A stretch of DNA of 28,181 bases, from positions 1 to 28,181 of IMG/VR virus record IMGVR_UViG_3300042691_033664, one strand, 5' to 3'. Below, in pieces: positions 14,068 to 21,429 of the stretch (position 1 is its first letter; the number at the start of each line of letters is the position of its first letter). The position numbers and the translations under genes were made by a program. Below the pieces are notes generated by a model that was given only the letters and a program-made list of their open reading frames with translations, was not told the DNA's origin and made no database searches. The stretch comes from a virus.

Positions 14068-14299
14068 CAATCTTCCTCACTACTGGTTCCTTTTTCCAAG
14101 TAACAGTAATTTGAATATCAAGGTTTAATGCTTCCGCTATCTGTTCAATATCTTCTAAGCCAATGCCTCTTTTTGCGTCTTCTATTAAAGAAATTCTAGA
14201 ATGACCGCATCCTAGCTTACGAGCTAAATCAGATTGAGTCATTCCAGCTTCTATCCTCAACTCCCTAATCAGTTGAGCTACTTGTGTTCTTAAGTTCAT
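14060..14299 (-). CDS. XRE-family helix-turn-helix regulator
   Basis: 79 residues. Residues 7-60 form a Cro/cI-type HTH: IRELRIEAGMTQSDLARKLG, then HSRISLIEDAKRGIGLEDIE. Instead of a dimerisation domain there is only a short basic tail (VTWKKEPVVRKIDV). It is co-transcribed with primase (8-nt overlap). The repeat/hairpin element at 14311-14344 lies directly upstream and could be its own operator. Likely an early/late or copy-control regulator; a lysogeny role cannot be claimed because no integrase is in the window. Confidence 0.8.
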   Translation of the reverse strand: MNLRTQVAQLIRELRIEAGMTQSDLARKLGCGHSRISLIEDAKRGIGLEDIEQIAEALNLDIQITVTWKKEPVVRKIDV

Positions 14300-14310
14300 G
14301 CGTGCAATTA

Positions 14311-14344
14311 AAATAATGTGTTATCTAATTGCGTAGCATTATTT
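14311..14344. promoter_or_regulatory. palindromic element upstream of the XRE gene
   Basis: AAATAATG (14311-14318) pairs with CATTATTT (14337-14344) and encloses TTATCTAATTGCGTAGCATT. Nearly the same word (TTATCTAATCGCGTAGCATT) occurs at 23574, upstream of the lipoprotein gene. Candidate operator or promoter for the XRE-primase unit. Confidence 0.5.
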
Positions 14345-14378
14345 AGAACTCTGTATTAGGTTCTACAAATCCATTAGT

Positions 14379-14639
14379 TCAAAGAATTGAGTAATTTGAT
14401 TGATTTAATAATGGCAATTCCTCTATCTCAGTCTGCTCAACTCCAAACACGTCTTCTATTGCTTCATTAACTACAGCACACCATACTTTATAAGGGTGAT
14501 TGACGCGCTGACCAAAGGGATAGACTTTGTTTAACTCTCTTCTAAGTTCAGAGCGATTCATTAGTCCATCCCTGCAAAATTGCCTGTGTTGAGCAAGAAC
14601 TGGAATGATTACTTCTAAAGCCTTGTCTTTCCAAGTCAC
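14379..14639 (-). CDS. conserved phage/plasmid-type hypothetical protein
   Basis: 86 residues, starting with GTG at 14639 that shares a base with the TAG of the MazG gene and has GAGGA just upstream. The core VYPFGQRVNHPYKVWCAVVN follows the 'AYPFGxRxxHPYKxW' pattern present in many prophage and plasmid genes of unknown function, where it usually appears with a helical N-terminus as here. Probably DNA-metabolism linked given its neighbours. Confidence 0.55.
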   Translation of the reverse strand: MTWKDKALEVIIPVLAQHRQFCRDGLMNRSELRRELNKVYPFGQRVNHPYKVWCAVVNEAIEDVFGVEQTEIEELPLLNQSNYSIL

Positions 14640-14971
14640 TAGTCCTCTCCTAGTATGTCATCATCCTCAACCCTATTAATACTCCTCTCAGCACTAAACT
14701 TGTCGGGATATCTAGCTTTGAGCTTGTCAATATTAGCAATGGCAATGTCTTCTAGAGATAGGTTAAGCCCAGTAGCAATAGCACTGATATACCAAAGCAC
14801 ATCACCTAGTTCCTTGTATAGTTTATGGGGTTCTAGCGGATGTCCATGTGCTATGTGTTTTTTGTACAGTTCCATCACTTCGCCAGCTTCACCACCTAAC
14901 CCTAGAAAGTGTGCAGTTAGATTACCGCCATCAGTGCGAAATGCTTGTTCTTGATATTCTTTAAAGTTCAT
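14639..14971 (-). CDS. MazG-like nucleotide pyrophosphohydrolase
   Basis: 110 residues from ATG 14971 (MNFKEYQEQAFRT), chosen because GAGGAAG lies 5 nt upstream; the frame is open to 15151 but would overlap the previous gene heavily. The all-alpha NTP-PPase metal site is complete: GGEAGEV (E28, E31) and KELGDVLW (E54, D57). The enzyme hydrolyses (d)NTPs or alarmone-like nucleotides to monophosphates. Cyanophages commonly carry MazG and it is thought to retune nucleotide pools during infection. It overlaps the upstream gene by 11 nt and the downstream GTG by one base. Confidence 0.85.
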   Translation of the reverse strand: MNFKEYQEQAFRTDGGNLTAHFLGLGGEAGEVMELYKKHIAHGHPLEPHKLYKELGDVLWYISAIATGLNLSLEDIAIANIDKLKARYPDKFSAERSINRVEDDDILGED

Positions 14972-15275
14972 TCGCTTCCTCAACCACTTGCAAGTCTTTT
15001 TTGTCAAACAGAATTTCTTGTCTTCCGCCTCTTGCCATAGTGCCATCTTTTCTGGCTTTAATGATAGTGTGGTCAATGCGCCCGTCACGGCCAATCTGTC
15101 TGTCAAATACATGACATAACTGACCCGTAAATTGGCAAGAATAACCATCATTTCTTTGAAGAGGAATGACAGGAGTTCCTATAGGCAGTCCATTGGTGTT
15201 AATGTAGTAAGTCCTTAAATCTCTTAACTTCATTTCAAGGTCTTCTTTCAATCTTTTGTACTCATCGTATTCCAT
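14961..15275 (-). CDS. hypothetical protein
   Basis: 104 residues from ATG 15275, with GAGGA 6 nt upstream. A helical N-terminus (YDEYKRLKEDLEMKLRDLRT) is followed by a beta region with two Cys (YSCQFTGQLCHVFDRQIGRD) and a basic Gly/Arg segment (KARKDGTMARGGRQ). Not recognised. First gene of a four-gene run into the XRE gene; a GTA-loop hairpin element lies 17 nt upstream. Confidence 0.5.
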   Translation of the reverse strand: MEYDEYKRLKEDLEMKLRDLRTYYINTNGLPIGTPVIPLQRNDGYSCQFTGQLCHVFDRQIGRDGRIDHTIIKARKDGTMARGGRQEILFDKKDLQVVEEANEL

Positions 15276-15291
15276 TCTCAATCCTCTATAT

Positions 15292-15320
15292 ACTATCCAT
15301 CCCCGTAGGAGATAGATAGT
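15292..15320. repeat. GTA-loop hairpin element (variant)
   Basis: ACTATC and GATAGT enclose ATCCCC-GTA-GGAGAT. On the minus-strand RNA the inner stem is ATCTCC-UAC-GGGGAU with one G-U pair; on the plus strand the same position is a C-A mismatch. The element therefore folds better in the transcript of the minus genes. Confidence 0.5.
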
Positions 15321-15326
15321 TGCGGG

Positions 15327-16058
15327 TTAGAGTCCTAGCGCCCTAGCCACACCATCATAAGCCTTGATTTGGTAATCAACTCCTTTGTGGAGTTTAAATA
15401 CTTCTGTGCAAGCCATCAACATACGCCATGTTCTGCTAGTAGACTTAAACTCTGAGTAGCTAGGCTCATAGAACTCTTTCCAGATAAGGGGGATGTCTGT
15501 GGGAGCAATGACGTTAGATAGAACAAGGTCTACTAATAACTCCTTTGCAGCCCTGTCACTAAGCCCAGTCTCTTTAGCTACAGACAGCCCTTCAAATAGA
15601 GTTTTGCGATTAGGTAGTTGTTGAACTTTAACTAACTCAGAAAACTCCCTACTCAACTCATCTATATTCTCAGCACTGGTATGTTTCCTAGACACAACAC
15701 CACCATTCTCATAAGACGCAAGCACCTTATTAGAACAGACTAGTATCTTAGTTCCTACACACAATCCAGCACTCATAGACTTATCGTATGAGTTGCGTCC
15801 ACCGATACACAATGGCATATCGTTGATCTTAGCATCAGTCTCCAACCACATGAACATTCTATCTCTCTTAGGAGTAAGCCCAAAGGAGTTAGATACTATA
15901 CCAATGCCAAGCTCTGTAAGGACAGTAGCAGCATTCATGTAGAATCCAATATGAGGCAATGGATAGTAAGTAGATGTGCGTCCTACTTGTGGTAGGAACT
16001 CATCATTAGTTAGCTTTGATGCATCTAGTACATCACATCCTTTAAATATCTTTGGCAT
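15327..16058 (-). CDS. DUF932-like phage protein
   Basis: 243 residues from ATG 16058 (MPKIFKGCDVLDASK), which has GAGAAGAAG just upstream; the frame is open to 16094. The centre, CIGGRNSYDKSMSAGLCVGT followed by KILVCSNKVLASY, fits the DUF932 signature (R-N-S-Y-D-x-S then a V-C-x-N segment). DUF932 proteins are frequent on plasmids and phages and have no firm biochemical role. The C-terminal third is helical. Overlaps the gene upstream by 17 nt. Confidence 0.6.
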   Translation of the reverse strand: MPKIFKGCDVLDASKLTNDEFLPQVGRTSTYYPLPHIGFYMNAATVLTELGIGIVSNSFGLTPKRDRMFMWLETDAKINDMPLCIGGRNSYDKSMSAGLCVGTKILVCSNKVLASYENGGVVSRKHTSAENIDELSREFSELVKVQQLPNRKTLFEGLSVAKETGLSDRAAKELLVDLVLSNVIAPTDIPLIWKEFYEPSYSEFKSTSRTWRMLMACTEVFKLHKGVDYQIKAYDGVARALGL

Positions 16059-16491
16059 TATTCTTCTTCTCAAATAGTTTATATGTCTCAGCAAAGATAG
16101 CTGGCATTAACACAGTATTAATGTGGTTAGCATAGTCAGCATCTTTGATTAGCTCTCGACATGGGTTAGTGGTGTAGTTACTACTACCTCTAGTTAGCAC
16201 ATCAGATGCGTCTCTAAGATGGTAGAAAGTTCTTACTAGCTCACAGAATGTCCATAAGTCATTGTCATTGGTAATAGCAAAAGTCTTAAAGTGGGCTTTA
16301 ATACCATCATGCATATTAGTATCTCTGAATAGAGAGTCTAAGTGGTAATGGCAATGATGGTTACCAATCCATCCCCAACTCCAATACCAGCTACAAGACC
16401 AGTTTGGCGGTGTTAAGTATATGCGTTTTCCTTCAATAGAAGTCCCTAGAAATACTCTAGGGTATTTAATGTTGTCCATAGCCTTACTCAT
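16042..16491 (-). CDS. aromatic-rich hypothetical protein
   Basis: 149 residues. The N-terminal motif GKRIYLTPPNWSCSWYWSWG, followed by WIGNHHCHYHLD, is dense in Trp, Tyr, His and Cys. C and HCHYH residues look capable of metal binding, but I know of no family with proof. The remainder is helical (FCELVRTFYHLRDASDVL). It pairs with the DUF932-like gene through a 17-nt overlap. No ribosome site is obvious at its ATG. Confidence 0.5.
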   Translation of the reverse strand: MSKAMDNIKYPRVFLGTSIEGKRIYLTPPNWSCSWYWSWGWIGNHHCHYHLDSLFRDTNMHDGIKAHFKTFAITNDNDLWTFCELVRTFYHLRDASDVLTRGSSNYTTNPCRELIKDADYANHINTVLMPAIFAETYKLFEKKNNAKDI

Positions 16492-16501
16492 AGTTTTATC
16501 T

Positions 16502-16515
16502 ATCAGCGTAGCGTC
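16502..16515. repeat. GCGTAGCG element 6
   Basis: ATC-AGCGTAGCG-TC between the minus ATG at 16491 and the stop of the next minus gene (16503-16838), whose stop codon lies inside it. Flanking dyad weak. Confidence 0.5.
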
Positions 16516-16838
16516 TTAGGCTCTGCAATGGAACGAGCCACTTCCTTCAACACGCACACAACTTCACCCCTAGCCATAACACCACCAGCTTTTCGGAAAG
16601 CGGTACTCATTTGCTTAGAGTTAATTAGAGGTACTAGGTCAACCCAACCACTGATGTTATTGAGCAGAGCATCATTCTTAAGTGATTGCTTCAGTTCCTT
16701 TGTGACAGAACTAAACTTAGTCCCTAGCCACTCACTGACTAACTTCTCTAGTTCTTCATAGTTATAGTGATGAGCTATGCGGGCATAGTAAGTTTTGTAG
16801 TCAATCAGTTTGTTTAAATAATCTTGTCTATCGGTCAT
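16503..16838 (-). CDS. hypothetical helical protein
   Basis: 111 residues from ATG 16838 (MTDRQDYLNKLIDYKTYYAR); the frame is open 25 codons further but those codons run through a repeat element. Helical throughout with a Gly-rich turn near the end (FRKAGGVMARGEVVCVLKEV). That turn echoes RAGGVMTLGALL in the SWIM protein at 26682. Unknown function. Its stop lies inside a GCGTAGCG element. Confidence 0.5.
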   Translation of the reverse strand: MTDRQDYLNKLIDYKTYYARIAHHYNYEELEKLVSEWLGTKFSSVTKELKQSLKNDALLNNISGWVDLVPLINSKQMSTAFRKAGGVMARGEVVCVLKEVARSIAEPKTLR

Positions 16839-16859
16839 TGTTATCCTTATGTATACTGT

Positions 16860-16891
16860 TACCCTATAGCGTAGCGTCTTTAGATAGGGTA
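16860..16891. repeat. GCGTAGCG element 7 with strong hairpin
   Basis: TACCCTAT (16860-16867) and ATAGGGTA (16884-16891) form a perfect 8-bp stem around the AGCGTAGCG core. It overlaps the last codons of the minus gene 16864-17145 and lies 22 nt before the next minus ATG, so it can act as a 3' hairpin for one gene and a leader for the next. GTATACTG sits at 16851. Confidence 0.7.
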
Positions 16892-17145
16892 TAGGAGTTG
16901 AGTAACAGGTCATCTATATCTAGTACACAACCTAGCGCTATATCCCATATCACGTACTTCCAGTAGGGTTCTCTATACTTATCAAGAATATCCCACTCCA
17001 TACCAATGACTTGTACTAAGTCACCATCACTATCCTTGAGCAAGTCACCTATACCAAACTTAGGCTTGTCCATTACTAAAGGTGCTGCGTTGTCTCTACG
17101 ATAGCTAGCCTCAAGTGCATCATACTCAACTACTTGTTCTGACAT
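16864..17145 (-). CDS. hypothetical protein, SH3-like pattern
   Basis: 93 residues. After an acidic N-terminus comes PKFGIGDLLKDSDGDLVQVI, then WKYVIWDIALGCVLDIDDLL. 'F-x-x-G-D-x-v-x-x-x-D-G-x-x-x-x-V' followed by a W-x-Y-x-I strand is typical of small SH3-like beta barrels, which in phages often contact RNA, DNA or proteins. Last codons are part of a hairpin element. It is divergent with the plus gene at 17186. Confidence 0.5.
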   Translation of the reverse strand: MSEQVVEYDALEASYRRDNAAPLVMDKPKFGIGDLLKDSDGDLVQVIGMEWDILDKYREPYWKYVIWDIALGCVLDIDDLLLNSYTLSKDATL

Positions 17146-17170
17146 AGTATACTTAACCTATTATTGTTAT

Positions 17171-17185
17171 CCCGTAGCGTAGTGT
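17171..17185. repeat. GCGTAGCG element 8
   Basis: CCC-GTAGCGTAG-TGT directly before the ATG at 17186. AGTATAC at 17146-17152 lies at the minus-gene end of this 40-nt divergent gap. Confidence 0.5.
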
Positions 17186-18004
17186 ATGTCTAGTCGTATT
17201 GCATTAATGGTTAAAGGTTTGCCGCCTATAGGTATAGATGAAGCTATAGAGAGGTTTGGCAAGTATTATCCCGAACCTAGGTTTGGCGTATGGCATGAAA
17301 GCCCTTCATTTACAGGAAGAGTAGAAAACAATTCTGTGATGTTTACCGATAGTCAAGGAAGCTTAAAAGGTGGGGGAGGGCTTAATGCGCAAGTAATGGC
17401 TGACCTAAGGAAATTGCAGTCAGATTTTAATAACTACACTTCTCAGTACCCAAATATATATACAAATAGTCCAACCTCAGAATCAAGAGCAAAACTATAT
17501 AGAAGAATTGGGTTTAAAGATGTGCCAAATGGTGGGCAAGCAATTGACAGAAGAATTATACTGCCTGAAGACTTGCCGTATGTCCAAGCATTAGACGGAT
17601 TACTTCAAACCAGTGGAGTGAACAAAGCTTTAGGGAATATCAATCCTAGGCAAATAGAAAATATAACTGGGAGGTATGATTTAGAGTCTTGGGTAAACGG
17701 GAGAAGATTTTCATCAAGCGAAACTCCTAGAGAAAGAGAATTGCGTATTATTGATGAAGAAGTCAAGCAGGGGCAGAAACTAGAAGCAGCAAGGTTAGGG
17801 ATGAATTATCCTGACTACCTCACCATGAGGTCAAGACAAGCAGAAGAAAGCATGAGGCAAAGGATGGCTGAAAGGATGAGTAGAGCTAGGCAAAGAACTC
17901 CTGAATCTTTTGCTCCAGAACCTAGCCCATTTGCATTCACAGCTAACATCCCTGCCCCATCAAGACCCTCAGCAATGGATGATTATGATGACATTCCTTT
18001 CTAG
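17186..18004 (+). CDS. possible virion protein with GNAT-like tail motif
   Basis: 272 residues. Residues about 55-115 read SQGSLKGGGGLNAQVMADLR, then a Tyr/Asn-rich stretch and ESRAKLYRRIGFKDVP. The 'SRAxLYxRxGFK' ending is the last helix-strand of GNAT acetyltransferases and is also seen in large phage virion proteins; the acetyl-CoA loop is not evident. The C-terminal 90 residues are a charged helix with many Met, Arg and Glu, then a Pro-rich acidic end (SAMDDYDDIPF). Codon use is more AGA/AAT-rich than in the virion genes. It is co-oriented with the Dps gene 32 nt downstream, as an island in a minus region. Confidence 0.45.
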   Translation: MSSRIALMVKGLPPIGIDEAIERFGKYYPEPRFGVWHESPSFTGRVENNSVMFTDSQGSLKGGGGLNAQVMADLRKLQSDFNNYTSQYPNIYTNSPTSESRAKLYRRIGFKDVPNGGQAIDRRIILPEDLPYVQALDGLLQTSGVNKALGNINPRQIENITGRYDLESWVNGRRFSSSETPRERELRIIDEEVKQGQKLEAARLGMNYPDYLTMRSRQAEESMRQRMAERMSRARQRTPESFAPEPSPFAFTANIPAPSRPSAMDDYDDIPF

Positions 18005-18036
18005 CTATAATACATTTAACTAATACTACCGCCACA

Positions 18037-18540
18037 ATGTCAGCACTACCCCTAGCTCAACAACTATCAACCCTACTAGCTAACACCTTTGTCTTTAGTC
18101 AACAACTACACGGCTTTCACTGGACGTATACTGGTGCTGGTTTCATCTACCTACACCCATTCCTAGGCGAGGACTATGAGAGTGTCAATGCTTCAGTAGA
18201 TACCTACGCAGAAGAAATACTAACCCTCAACTATGAACCACCAACTAGACTATGCGACTACCTAGCCCTATCCACATCTATCAAGGAACTACCCAAGGTA
18301 GATGATGGTGAGAAAATGTTACACATAGCCTACAGTGGACACAATATCTTAGGTGAACTAATCAAGGGCGTATTCCCTATAGCAGAAGAGTGTGGTGCTA
18401 ATGACATTGCCAACTACTTAGCTGAACGTCAGAACTACCACTATAAGAAAGCGTACTTCTATCGTGCTGAGCTAGGCATTAAGATTCCTTCAGTGTTTGA
18501 GGCATCTAAGCCTAGATTGCAGACTAGCCCCCAGTCCTAG
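18037..18540 (+). CDS. Dps-like ferritin
   Basis: 167 residues, the size of Dps. HGFHWTYTGAGFIYLH gives H28 and H40, and VDTYAEEIL gives D55 and E59. The spacing (12, 15, 4) equals that of the ferroxidase ligands of Listeria Dps (H31, H43, D58, E62), so the di-iron site between subunits looks complete. The C-terminal helix (DIANYLAERQNYHYKKAYFY) also fits. Dps dodecamers oxidise Fe(II) with peroxide and can bind DNA. A phage copy could protect the replicating genome from peroxide and iron in a photosynthetic cell, or be packaged; both inferred. The 3' end overlaps the next minus gene by 17 nt. Confidence 0.8.
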   Translation: MSALPLAQQLSTLLANTFVFSQQLHGFHWTYTGAGFIYLHPFLGEDYESVNASVDTYAEEILTLNYEPPTRLCDYLALSTSIKELPKVDDGEKMLHIAYSGHNILGELIKGVFPIAEECGANDIANYLAERQNYHYKKAYFYRAELGIKIPSVFEASKPRLQTSPQS

Positions 18541-18907
18541 CAGTGCTATAACCTAGTAGGTCAGTAGGGATATTCTCATCAAGTAATATCCACTTAAAGA
18601 TAATCCACTGGTCATAAGCACCATTGATACGACACTTATAGATAGGGTACTTAGAACTTTCATCTCTGCGTGGTGGCGGATTGTTCCAGTCCCTAGTTGC
18701 AGGATTAGACTCAGAACCGTAAGGGAAAGGTATAGGTTCATTTAAGTTACCCCATATCTCCTCACTACCATCCCACACTTCTAGTACTTCTAGTAATGTG
18801 TTTTGGATTAAAGGATGGGGTAACACTTCACCTATATACCTAGGGTATCTTTTGATGTCAGACTGAACTGTTACATCGGGGATGAATTGCGTGCGGGTTT
18901 GACCCAT
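18524..18907 (-). CDS. hypothetical protein
   Basis: 127 residues rich in Pro, Trp, Tyr and Asn (EPIPFPYGSESNPATRDWNN; YDQWIIFKWILLDENIPTDL). No domain recognised. Its ATG shares one base with the stop of the gene before it (18907). Last gene of the operon that starts with the RecB-like nuclease at 20834; convergent with the Dps gene. Confidence 0.5.
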   Translation of the reverse strand: MGQTRTQFIPDVTVQSDIKRYPRYIGEVLPHPLIQNTLLEVLEVWDGSEEIWGNLNEPIPFPYGSESNPATRDWNNPPPRRDESSKYPIYKCRINGAYDQWIIFKWILLDENIPTDLLGYSTARTGG

Positions 18908-19134
18908 TAGTTGTTACTGATTTGTATAGCTATCTGCACTATTGTAATCTCTGGGTATAACCTTTGAGCATTATTAGCAGCAAATTCACTAGCCCAACAA
19001 GCTTGATGTAAGGAATGAGCATTACCTTTGTCTATGCAATGTATAGAGCCATCCTCAATCCTAGCCTCTATCATCCAGCTATACTTTTGGCTCTCAGACT
19101 TCAAGCCTTTGTCACTACTCATTGTTGCCATCAT
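18907..19134 (-). CDS. small hypothetical protein
   Basis: 75 residues from ATG 19134; ATGs at 19131 and 19122 (MSSDKGLKSESQKYSWMIEA) are alternatives. A TAGGAT purine stretch is just upstream. YSWMIEARIEDGSIHCIDKG, then AHSLHQACWASEFAANNAQR, reads as strand-strand-helix with two Cys, ending in a beta strand (EITIVQIAIQI). Its start overlaps the end of a truncated gene copy (19131-19226). Unknown function. Confidence 0.5.
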   Translation of the reverse strand: MMATMSSDKGLKSESQKYSWMIEARIEDGSIHCIDKGNAHSLHQACWASEFAANNAQRLYPEITIVQIAIQISNN

Positions 19135-19226
19135 CCTATCCCTACTTCAAGTAAATGTCCTATCAAGTCCAACTTATCTGCATACATATCAAGGTCTACA
19201 TCAACACAACACCAATGTTCACCGCG
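19131..19226 (-). pseudogene. truncated copy of the C-terminus of gene 19431-19700
   Basis: Reading RGEHWCCVDVDLDMYADKLD, then LIGHLLEVGIG and TGA, this aligns with the intact gene's SEHWACIDIDLSVYADKLDM then VSHLLEVG. An in-frame TGA at 19227 lies directly upstream and no start is available, so only the last 30 or so codons survive. It sits on the far side of the ribbon-helix-helix gene from the intact copy. The DNA has drifted (about three quarters identical by eye), so the duplication is not recent. Confidence 0.65.
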
Positions 19227-19234
19227 TCAGCGAG

Positions 19235-19438
19235 TCATCTAAATAGTATCTGTGTTGTCTGCCCATCTTTATACTTAACAACTACAGTAGCGCCTCCTGC
19301 AATAGCTTCTTGTACAAAGTGTTCTACCTTAATAGCTTTATTTATAACTTCATTCTGAGTTATTCCCATATTTTCAGCCATTTTCTTAAGCATAGCCTCT
19401 GCTTGATTATCAAGGCTAATCGACATTCTTTTACTCAT
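19235..19438 (-). CDS. ribbon-helix-helix DNA-binding protein
   Basis: 67 residues from ATG 19438. MSKRMSISLDNQAEAMLKKM then AENMGITQNEVINKAI is a MetJ/Arc/CopG ribbon-helix-helix: a beta strand (RMSISL), helix 1 and helix 2 beginning G-x-T/S-x-N-E-V. The C-terminal GGATVVVKYKDGQTTQILF is an added beta hairpin. Such proteins repress as dimers of dimers or serve as antitoxins; no toxin gene lies beside it. The gene is flanked by the intact and truncated copies of the 19431 gene, so it may have been inserted into that duplication. Overlaps the upstream gene by 8 nt. Confidence 0.7.
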   Translation of the reverse strand: MSKRMSISLDNQAEAMLKKMAENMGITQNEVINKAIKVEHFVQEAIAGGATVVVKYKDGQTTQILFR

Positions 19439-19700
19439 TACTTCCAACCTCTAATAAATGACTTACCATATCTAACTTATCTGCATACACAGACAAATCT
19501 ATATCAATACAAGCCCAGTGTTCGCTTCGCGGTGCTACATGAATACCACCATCCATTAGTCTATAAAGGTATGCCCAATAGCCTATGATTTGATACACAA
19601 CACAAGGCGAATCGTACTGTTTGACCATGCGTGCTAATCCATCACTACCCTTAGTGGCAGTCTTAGCTGGTTTGAATAGTACGATATCACCCTTAGTCAT
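19431..19700 (-). CDS. hypothetical protein (DNA or metabolite role unknown)
   Basis: 89 residues. MTKGDIVLFKPAKTATKGSD has the 'GDIVLFKP' opening of a small SH3/KOW-like barrel. The rest (CVVYQIIGYWAYLYRLMDGG; EHWACIDIDLSVYADKLDMV) is mixed alpha/beta with aromatic residues. Its C-terminal 30 residues have a second, truncated copy at 19131-19226. Its ATG overlaps the stop of the upstream gene (TAATG). Confidence 0.5.
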   Translation of the reverse strand: MTKGDIVLFKPAKTATKGSDGLARMVKQYDSPCVVYQIIGYWAYLYRLMDGGIHVAPRSEHWACIDIDLSVYADKLDMVSHLLEVGSNE

Positions 19701-19909
19701 TATGGTTTAGCGAGAGAGTAGTTGCCTAGCGGGTCTGCGCGCAGGTTAATTAGCCCTGTTACATCAACACCTCTAATAGAGTCCATTGTATAGCATTCAT
19801 CTTTACTTACTCCATACAAAGCCATTAACTTCTCTGCTGTTATCCAATGAAGTTGACCATCATTAATGCTTGTCACATACCCTGGTCTTAGAATGTATTT
19901 CTTCTTCAT
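19700..19909 (-). CDS. conserved small phage protein, YxLRPGYV type
   Basis: 69 residues. MKKKYILRPGYVTSINDGQL, then HWITAEKLMALYGVSKDEC, follows a pattern I know from many phages and mobile elements: K-R/K-Y-x-L-R-P-G-x-V-x-S-x-x-D-G-x-x-H-x-I-x-A-x-x-L-x-x-L-Y-G-V. The middle helix pair could bind DNA, but no function is established. It starts one base after the nuclease stop. Confidence 0.6.
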   Translation of the reverse strand: MKKKYILRPGYVTSINDGQLHWITAEKLMALYGVSKDECYTMDSIRGVDVTGLINLRADPLGNYSLAKP

Positions 19910-19910
19910 C

Positions 19911-20834
19911 TTAAACTCCTAGTTGTGGATACATCTCATAGAACTTAGCTACCTTCTCTAGCCACATCCGATTAAACCAATCCTTCTCCATACCAGCGAT
20001 AGGTAAAGTTTGAATACCTTTAGTTGTGACTACCAAAACAATGTACTGTTCAACATAGATACCTAAAGACTCTTGTAGAGCAAAGTCATAAGCACTCTCT
20101 TGCATCCCTGCTCTACGGAACTTCATGTTAGCTCCATAGTTCTCTCTCCATCCTTCGGGTGGTACAAACTCAATACCTTGAGCACGACACTCGGCTAGCC
20201 TAGCATTGAACGCCTTCCAATCAGGGCTAACCTTTGAATAGTTCTTGTCAGAAGTCTTGAGAGAGATAAGGGATAGTTTAGTTTCACCTTTAGCATTGGT
20301 GTAATTCCCCACAAAGTCAGGGACACCAGCATAGCGATAAGTCTTAGATGAAATGAACTCTTGCTCCCTAGCAATCTTAATGTCAGGTTGGTAGAACTGA
20401 CGCTCACTCCTAGGAATGTCCACACAATCCAATAGCCCTTGACTCCACATCACATCAGTAATCTGAGCTAGGATAGACTTACCCGTAGCCTTCATAGGTT
20501 TAAGGATCGCATCCATGAATGGCTTTACATCCTCTGGTAATCCCCATGTGGTGGGAAGCACGCGATACTCTGGGTCTAAGGCAAAGTACTTAGATAGGCG
20601 CTCATCTATTAATGAACCTCTGTCCTTTGGCTCTGTCTTACCCTTATTCTCTGGGTCAGCTAGCCACTTCTCAGACCAGTTCTCTAGCCTTGTCTGTGCT
20701 GCTCTAGACTCAGTTCCACTTAGGATAGTAGTAACGCTAGGCGCATTGAATCCCCACTTAGTAGGGTAAAATCTAGCACTGTTGGTAAGCTTAGGTTTAG
20801 TCTCAGCTTTCTTCTTAGGCTTAGTTGTAGCCAT
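19911..20834 (-). CDS. PD-(D/E)XK (RecB/Cas4-like) nuclease
   Basis: 307 residues with a Lys-rich leader (KPKKKAETKPK). RecB-family elements in order: DRGSLIDERL (71-80), GVPDFVG with D173, SLKTS with K193, and a C-terminal Q-x(3)-Y type helix (LQESLGIYVEQY). The residue two before K193 is Ser where Asp or Glu is usual, so activity needs checking. Related phage enzymes are exonucleases used in recombination and DNA processing. First gene of a six-gene minus operon; the long non-coding block with the tRNA-like gene lies directly upstream. Confidence 0.7.
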   Translation of the reverse strand: MATTKPKKKAETKPKLTNSARFYPTKWGFNAPSVTTILSGTESRAAQTRLENWSEKWLADPENKGKTEPKDRGSLIDERLSKYFALDPEYRVLPTTWGLPEDVKPFMDAILKPMKATGKSILAQITDVMWSQGLLDCVDIPRSERQFYQPDIKIAREQEFISSKTYRYAGVPDFVGNYTNAKGETKLSLISLKTSDKNYSKVSPDWKAFNARLAECRAQGIEFVPPEGWRENYGANMKFRRAGMQESAYDFALQESLGIYVEQYIVLVVTTKGIQTLPIAGMEKDWFNRMWLEKVAKFYEMYPQLGV

Positions 20835-21173
20835 AATCTATTCAGTTCTCTCTACTCCGAAGAGTCATTAGTAATGAATAGATTATAGCATAGAATGGAC
20901 AGTGGGAATATAAGCAAACCACTTATTAAGTTAGGTTATTAACCCGTTGTCAGTGCAAAGTATTAGCTATTCCTTTGCTTCCCACTTTAATTACTTCCCT
21001 GTAATGAATGGATGATTGATTGCTAGCTAGATACCCCACTTAGCTCCTAGTCAGGGACGACTTGCACTCCCCCATCTCTATTACACTGCCTTTGGATACC
21101 CACAGCATTGTGCAATATAGCAACAAATCATCTACACAGGATAGCCATGTCCTACCTCTATCGGCTATTGGGA

Positions 21174-21193
21174 TTTAAAGTTGCAACTTTAAA
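21174..21193. repeat. perfect 20-bp palindrome
   Basis: TTTAAAGTTGCAACTTTAAA reads the same on both strands. CTATC and GATAG further out extend the symmetry loosely. Candidate binding site for a dimeric protein or a cruciform; no partner identified. Confidence 0.7.
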
Positions 21194-21429
21194 GTTCTAA
21201 CGGATAGGCTTAGCATGAACGAACCCACTTCTTAGGTATTGATTATTCCCTAAGTATCCTGTGTTAATACCCTCCCTTATGTAGACGCCATTTTAATCTG
21301 CACACTGCATTCCTTATGGCAGCTTCATGTTATGGCTTTACCCTGAAAGCAAGGTTCTATTAAGGTTATAACGGGCATTCTTACCGAGGCGTTGGTGGAT
21401 AAGGGTATGATGTTTTCTAGCATTTTGTT

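Noticed and set aside
19015-19588. Four plus ORFs of 67-92 codons
   Set aside because: They are antisense to a tight minus operon with recognisable proteins, have no ribosome sites and low-complexity Ser/Tyr/His content.
21160-21210. Possible further CRISPR repeat around GGGATTTAAAGTTGCAAC
   Set aside because: It resembles the 5' part of some cyanobacterial repeats, but it lacks the GGGATTGAAAC end and hairpin; it is explained as a simple palindrome.
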